Source of the DNA: Microbacterium sp. Clip185
GTDB taxonomy: Bacteria > Actinomycetota > Actinomycetes > Actinomycetales > Microbacteriaceae
Reading direction: 5' to 3'
DNA: 64,000 nucleotides
Assembly: GCF_028743715.1 (NCBI RefSeq)
Contig: NZ_CP117996.1
Span: 1,178,001-1,242,000 of the forward strand
Shown one piece after another: positions 60,690-64,000 of the stretch. The first letter of the stretch is position 1. Each line of letters starts with the position of its first letter. Made by a program: the position numbers and the translations under genes. The notes under the pieces are model-generated. The model did not search any database. It was not told where the DNA came from and saw only the letters and a program-made list of their open reading frames with translations.

Positions 60690-60707
60690 TGGCTGCTATT
60701 GCAGCCA
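60690..60707 (-). promoter_or_regulatory. trpS leader hairpin (segments 1:2) over the Trp codons
   Basis: GGCTGC (60706-60701) and GCAGCC (60696-60691), extended by one A-T pair to 7 bp, enclose a TATT loop (AATA in RNA sense). The 5' arm overlaps the second Trp codon and the Leu codon of the leader peptide, so a ribosome stalled there would open it. Confidence 0.7.
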
Positions 60708-60731
60708 CCACGAAGAGATCGACGTACGCAT
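60696..60731 (-). CDS. trpS leader peptide MRTSISSWWLQ
   Basis: An 11-codon ORF starting at ATG 60731 with tandem TGG TGG codons at positions 8-9 and a TAG stop inside the first hairpin. TAACAT (60744-60739, minus strand) is a -10 box ending 7 nt before the ATG, which gives a leaderless start. Tandem Trp codons in an 11-codon ORF directly upstream of trpS are very unlikely by chance and match ribosome-mediated attenuation. It is too short for standard gene callers. Confidence 0.82.
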   Translation of the reverse strand: MRTSISSWWLQ

Positions 60732-60738
60732 GAGGGGG

Positions 60739-60744
60739 ATGTTA
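60739..60744 (-). promoter_or_regulatory. -10 box of the trpS leader
   Basis: TAACAT on the minus strand; its TAA is also the stop codon of the upstream TetR gene. It ends 7 nt before the leader-peptide ATG at 60731. No clear -35 hexamer was found. Confidence 0.5.
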
Positions 60745-61353
60745 CCGCGCCACGTGACCGGCTCTCTGTGTTCCGGATGCGTCGGGGGCGTCGATGATCG
60801 CCTGAAGCGAGGCGCCGAGCAGTGTGGCCGCCTCGTCATCGCCGACCCCTGCGAGGGGAGAGATCCCGATCACATATCGCGCGAAGGCGTAACCGAGAAT
60901 CTGCGACGTGATCAGGCTGGAGCGCAGCGCGGAGTCCGGGAGCTCGCGTGAGAGGAAAGGCAGTGTCTGGGCGGCGAAGACCGCACGCACCCGCTCGGCG
61001 GCGCCCTCATCCTCTGCGGACGCGCGCAGCAAAATGCGCAGGGCGCGGCCAGGGCTCTCACCACCCCACATGGACACAGCGTGCCGGGCGAGGGCGTGAC
61101 CCAGTCGACTTCGCGGCGTCGCATCCACCTTCGGGAGGTCGAGATCGATGCTCGTGGCGGCGAGGAACAGTGCTTCCTTGCTGCCGAAGTACCGGATGAT
61201 CATCGCGGGATCGATCTGGGCATCCTTCGCGATCGTCCGTACTGTCGTGCGTTCGAACCCATCGGATTCGAAGCGGGCCACAGCAGAACGAAGGATCGCC
61301 TCTCGGGAGCGCCGGCCCTTCGGCGTCGGAGCAGGACTGTTAGGGATAGCCAT
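60742..61353 (-). CDS. TetR family regulator
   Basis: A 203-aa repressor. HTH: SREAILRSAVARFESDGFERTTVRTIAKDAQIDPAMIIRYFGSKEALFLAAT; the C-terminus (RALRILLRASAEDEGAAERVRAVF) has the DUF4097/TetR_C_17-like pattern. ATG 61353 is 6 nt after TAAATT, so the mRNA is probably leaderless. It is divergent from the FAD monooxygenase, with a palindrome over that gene's start codon, and ends at the trpS leader promoter. It probably controls the monooxygenase. Confidence 0.86.
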   Translation of the reverse strand: MAIPNSPAPTPKGRRSREAILRSAVARFESDGFERTTVRTIAKDAQIDPAMIIRYFGSKEALFLAATSIDLDLPKVDATPRSRLGHALARHAVSMWGGESPGRALRILLRASAEDEGAAERVRAVFAAQTLPFLSRELPDSALRSSLITSQILGYAFARYVIGISPLAGVGDDEAATLLGASLQAIIDAPDASGTQRAGHVAR

Positions 61354-61359
61354 AGGTCT

Positions 61360-61365
61360 AATTTA
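61360..61365 (-). promoter_or_regulatory. -10 box of the TetR gene (leaderless)
   Basis: TAAATT on the minus strand, 6 nt before the ATG at 61353. Confidence 0.45.
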
Positions 61366-61400
61366 GCAACGACTGTTGACTTTTAGTGACGGCGATGAGA

Positions 61401-61420
61401 ATGTCAACGCATGTTGACAT
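61401..61420. promoter_or_regulatory. Operator-like palindrome overlapping the monooxygenase start codon
   Basis: The arms ATGTCAAC and GTTGACAT (8 bp each) flank GCAT; the A of the start ATG is in the centre. A half-site TGTTGAC occurs 35 bp upstream (61374-61380). The placement suits repression by the divergent TetR protein. Confidence 0.62.
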
Positions 61421-62583
61421 ATCAAACGTCCGAACCGGTTGCCGTTCTGATTGTGGGCGCGGGGCCCGTTGGGCTCGCCGCTGCCGTGATGTTGCGGAGA
61501 CGGGGCGTGAATGTACGCATCGTGGATGCCGCGCCGCACGGCGCGTCGACGTCACGAGCCGCCGTCATCCACGCGCGCACTCTCGAGGTCCTCTCCGAGA
61601 TCGGCGTGGTGGGCCCCATCCTCGAAGAGGGGGTGGTCGTGCCCGACTTCACCGTGCGTGACGGCTCGCAGACACTCGCACGTCTCGACTTCCGTGGCCT
61701 GCACACCGACTACCCATTCACCCTCATGCTTCCGCAATCGCGCACCGAGGAACTACTCCGCGCCGAGCTGTCGCGGCTCGGCTGCGAGGCAGAGAGGGGG
61801 GTCGAGTTCGAGTCCTTCGCCGGCGTCGGGAGCGGCGCGAACGAGGTCGCCGTGCTGCGCCACCGCGACGGCACCCGCGAGAAGGTCACATCGCGTTTCG
61901 TCATCGGCGCGGATGGCAGTCATAGTCGTGTCCGGCAGGAGCGCGAGATCTCGTTCGATGGGTCGGAGTACGCCGCCTCCTTCGTGCTGGCCGACGTATC
62001 GATGACGTGGTCACTGGCGCCCGACGAGGTCCAGCTCTTTCTCGCGCGGCAGGGGCTGGTCGTCGTCGCGCCGCTTCCCGGCGGGCACCACCGCATCGTC
62101 GCGACCATGGACGATGCCCCGTCCGAGCCCAGCATTGCCGATGTTCAGCGGATCCTCGACGAGCGTGGTCCCGACGACGCGGTCGTTCGATCGGTGGCCT
62201 GGAGCTCGCGCTTTCGCGTCGCCCACCGACTGGCCGCCTCGTACCGCGACGGCCGCGTCTTCCTCGCCGGCGACGCTGCGCACGTCCACAGCCCGGCAGG
62301 CGGCCAGGGGATGAATCTCGGTATCCAGGACGCCGTCATGCTGGGGGGACTCCTCGCCGACGTGCTCTCGGGGGCGCGCGGGGAGGAGGCGCTCGACGAC
62401 TACGAGCTGCTGCGTCGTCCCGCAGCGCAGCGCGTGATCACCTTTACCGACCGCATGACCCGTATGGCCACGCTTCGGGGCTCATCTCTTCGCGGGGTGC
62501 GCAACACCGTGATCCGGGTCTTGCTTCGTTCTCCCCGGCGTCGGGGTGTGCTCGCTCGGCGCATCGCCCAGCTGGAGGCTTGA
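61411..62583 (+). CDS. FAD-dependent aromatic monooxygenase/oxidoreductase
   Basis: A 390-aa flavoprotein of the PheA/TfdB (phenol/salicylate hydroxylase-like) group. VLIVGAGPVGLAAAVML is the FAD-binding Rossmann loop, GADGSHSRVR the DG motif, and GRVFLAGDAAHVHSPAGGQGMNLGIQDA the GD motif. It hydroxylates an aromatic compound with NAD(P)H and O2, or modifies an antibiotic (some relatives inactivate rifampicin or tetracycline). The ATG start at 61411 lies inside a palindrome; no strong ribosome binding site is visible, so a leaderless start is possible. Confidence 0.88.
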   Translation: MLTYQTSEPVAVLIVGAGPVGLAAAVMLRRRGVNVRIVDAAPHGASTSRAAVIHARTLEVLSEIGVVGPILEEGVVVPDFTVRDGSQTLARLDFRGLHTDYPFTLMLPQSRTEELLRAELSRLGCEAERGVEFESFAGVGSGANEVAVLRHRDGTREKVTSRFVIGADGSHSRVRQEREISFDGSEYAASFVLADVSMTWSLAPDEVQLFLARQGLVVVAPLPGGHHRIVATMDDAPSEPSIADVQRILDERGPDDAVVRSVAWSSRFRVAHRLAASYRDGRVFLAGDAAHVHSPAGGQGMNLGIQDAVMLGGLLADVLSGARGEEALDDYELLRRPAAQRVITFTDRMTRMATLRGSSLRGVRNTVIRVLLRSPRRRGVLARRIAQLEA

Positions 62584-62588
62584 GGGCT

Positions 62589-63272
62589 TCAGGCGAGCGA
62601 GCGCAGAAAGGCGGGCACGCCGAGGCCGAAAACGTCGAAGACCCAGTGGCCGATCATGAGTGCCCAGAGCGATACCCCTCGATAGCGCATGATGCCAAGG
62701 GCCGCGCCGGCGAGACCGGTTGCGATCACACGCACCACCGCTTCGCCTGGACTGGTTGCGGACAGCGGTGCGTGCTGCACACCGAACGCGAGGGCGATCA
62801 CAGCGATCACCGTCCAGGGGCGCCATGCCGTGAGCAGCCTTTCCTGTGCCCACCCGCGGTAGAGAAGCTCCTCCGCGATCGCCACCGTGACGGGCATCAC
62901 GAACAGCGACCAGAGCCCGACCCAGAGCGGCACGGAATCGGCCGACGAGCCGATCGGCGGGGGACCGCCGTACACCAGCGCGTTGCCGATGAGGGTGCCG
63001 CCGCCCAGGCTGAGGAAAAGGGCCAGCATCGTGACGGCCGCGAACGACAGATCCCGACCTGCGGCGAACGGACCGAGAAAGTTCCTGAGCGTCCTCCCGC
63101 TCCGGCGAACGAGGGTGACGACGAGCAGGATCGTCGCGAGGTCGACGGCGACGATGACGACATTGAGCAGGATTCCGGCGCCTGCAGGGAGTAGAAGGGA
63201 TGCGGCAGCGGCTAAGAGTGCGCCTCGCGCGAGAAGCAGCGCGAGGACACTGAGGATCGCTCGGCGGCTCAT
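62589..63272 (-). CDS. CPBP family intramembrane metalloprotease
   Basis: A 227-aa membrane protein with about seven hydrophobic segments. The conserved motifs are EELLYRGW (catalytic EExxxR), FGVQHAPL and IGHWVFD, with the metal-binding His residues in the last two. CPBP proteases (ABI/CAAX family) act in bacteriocin self-immunity and prenyl-protein processing; the substrate here is unknown. ATG 63272 has AGGAGAGAG upstream. It follows the MFS gene on the minus strand by 28 bp. Confidence 0.9.
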   Translation of the reverse strand: MSRRAILSVLALLLARGALLAAAASLLLPAGAGILLNVVIVAVDLATILLVVTLVRRSGRTLRNFLGPFAAGRDLSFAAVTMLALFLSLGGGTLIGNALVYGGPPPIGSSADSVPLWVGLWSLFVMPVTVAIAEELLYRGWAQERLLTAWRPWTVIAVIALAFGVQHAPLSATSPGEAVVRVIATGLAGAALGIMRYRGVSLWALMIGHWVFDVFGLGVPAFLRSLA

Positions 63273-63300
63273 GGGACTCTCTCCTGTGGGGCGGACCTGG

Positions 63301-64000
63301 TCAGCGAACGGAACGGATCGGGAGGACGGCGAGACCGCCCAGAACCGAGAATCCGATGGCGAGGGCGAAGAACGCGTCGTAACCGCCTCCGCCGGCAGCG
63401 AGGAGGGGAAGTGCGATCACCGGGACGACCAGCTGCGGCACCTGGTAGGACAGGGCGACGATGCCGAGGTCCTTGCCCGCCTCATCGAAGGAGGGCAGGA
63501 CCTCGGTCATGAGAGCGACATCGACCGAGACGTACGCACCCTGGGCTGCGCCCACGATCGCGATCCCGATGAGGATCGATTCGACATCGCCAGCGAGCAT
63601 CGTGACGAGCAGCCCGATCGCACTCAGCAGGCTCGCGATGGTCACGACCGCCTTGCGTCGTCCCGATCGATCCGAGATCCACCCGAACAGAACGGCAGTG
63701 ATCACGTTCCCGATGGTGAAGACGACGAGCGCGAGCGCTTGTACGGGCGAGGCCGCCCTCGCAGGCACGTGCAGGCGATCGATGATGATGTACAGCAGGA
63801 ACGTCGAGATGGCGGTGATCGACATCGTCACGAGGAACCGCGAGAGGAACGCCCAGAAGAAATCGGGATGCCGGCGCGGGCTCAACCAGTACGTCGAGAG
63901 GATGTCCCGGCCGCTGAGCGACGGGGCCGGTGTCGTGCGCACGATGTCGTCGAAGCGGAACACCATGACGGTGCTCAACACCACCCCGACCATGCCCGGA
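63301..64000 (-). CDS. MFS transporter, C-terminal part, 5' end outside window
   Basis: A frame open to the end of the window (first internal ATG 63993). The visible ~230 residues hold about six hydrophobic segments and the between-helix motif ISDRSGRRKAVVTIASLL (motif A-like repeat in the second half), so this is the C-terminal half of an MFS permease. No catalytic features beyond that. It appears to be cotranscribed with the CPBP protease. Confidence 0.85.
   Translation of the reverse strand, partial: PGMVGVVLSTVMVFRFDDIVRTTPAPSLSGRDILSTYWLSPRRHPDFFWAFLSRFLVTMSITAISTFLLYIIIDRLHVPARAASPVQALALVVFTIGNVITAVLFGWISDRSGRRKAVVTIASLLSAIGLLVTMLAGDVESILIGIAIVGAAQGAYVSVDVALMTEVLPSFDEAGKDLGIVALSYQVPQLVVPVIALPLLAAGGGGYDAFFALAIGFSVLGGLAVLPIRSVR

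Overview
The window is about 64 kb of GC-rich chromosomal DNA from an actinobacterium, most likely Microbacterium or a close relative in the Microbacteriaceae. Grounds: codon use strongly biased to G/C at third positions, many GTG starts, Actinobacteria-typical gene orders (tlyA-nadK-recN-pyrG-NUDIX-xerD; parA-scpA-scpB-rluB-tyrA-cmk-der), a high-GC Gram-positive type rrn operon, and DUF222/HNH, DUF4184 and SatD family genes. The genus call rests on remembered family knowledge; no search was run. Start codons and functions were assigned by reading motifs.

Layout. 1-2.5 kb: the 3' end of a YhgE/Pip-type membrane protein gene and a convergent ATPase. 2.5-10.6 kb: the arginine operon argC-J-B-D-F, a DUF418-like membrane gene, then argH with its own promoter; an Arg-rich 23-codon leaderless ORF precedes argC. 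10.6-14.9 kb: SatD-like regulator, a convergent membrane protein, tyrS, DUF4184 protein, alpha/beta hydrolase. 14.9-20.7 kb: one rrn operon (16S-23S-5S, no spacer tRNA) with two candidate promoters, a near-perfect operator-like palindrome and a strong terminator. 20.7-30.4 kb: an Arg/Gly/Asp/Pro repeat protein, HAD phosphatase, a 49-aa ORF, tlyA, nadK, recN, pyrG, NUDIX, xerD. 30.5-33.5 kb: an unusual trio (cysteine-desulfurase-like PLP enzyme, membrane thioredoxin-fold protein with CxxC, VKOR). 33.6-41.7 kb: secreted M28 peptidase, then the segregation/tyrosine/ribosome operon ending with der. 41.7-44.3 kb: anaerobic ribonucleotide reductase nrdD-nrdG behind a pair of NrdR-box-like sites. 44.5-49.1 kb: NUDIX-NYN fusion, SRPBCC protein, small acidic protein, HNH protein, S4 protein, acetyltransferase, tRNA-Pro(GGG).

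From tRNA-Pro to about 55.4 kb lies an accessory block (ohr-MFS under an XRE-cupin regulator, two SDR/TetR divergent pairs, a truncated SnoaL-like remnant). It is bracketed by two copies of an imperfect ~70-bp repeat. 55.5-64 kb is also accessory: a UbiB-like kinase, a small secreted protein, an HxlR/oxidoreductase pair, trpS, a TetR/FAD-monooxygenase pair, a CPBP protease and a truncated MFS gene.

The most striking signal is the trpS leader. A leaderless 11-codon ORF with tandem Trp codons is followed by four RNA segments able to form mutually exclusive hairpins, the classic layout of ribosome-mediated attenuation, in front of a TrpRS that resembles the auxiliary indolmycin-resistant class. 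Many genes here have a TAnnnT -10 box 6-8 nt before the start codon, implying widespread leaderless transcripts. No transposase, integrase, CRISPR array or phage gene was recognised.
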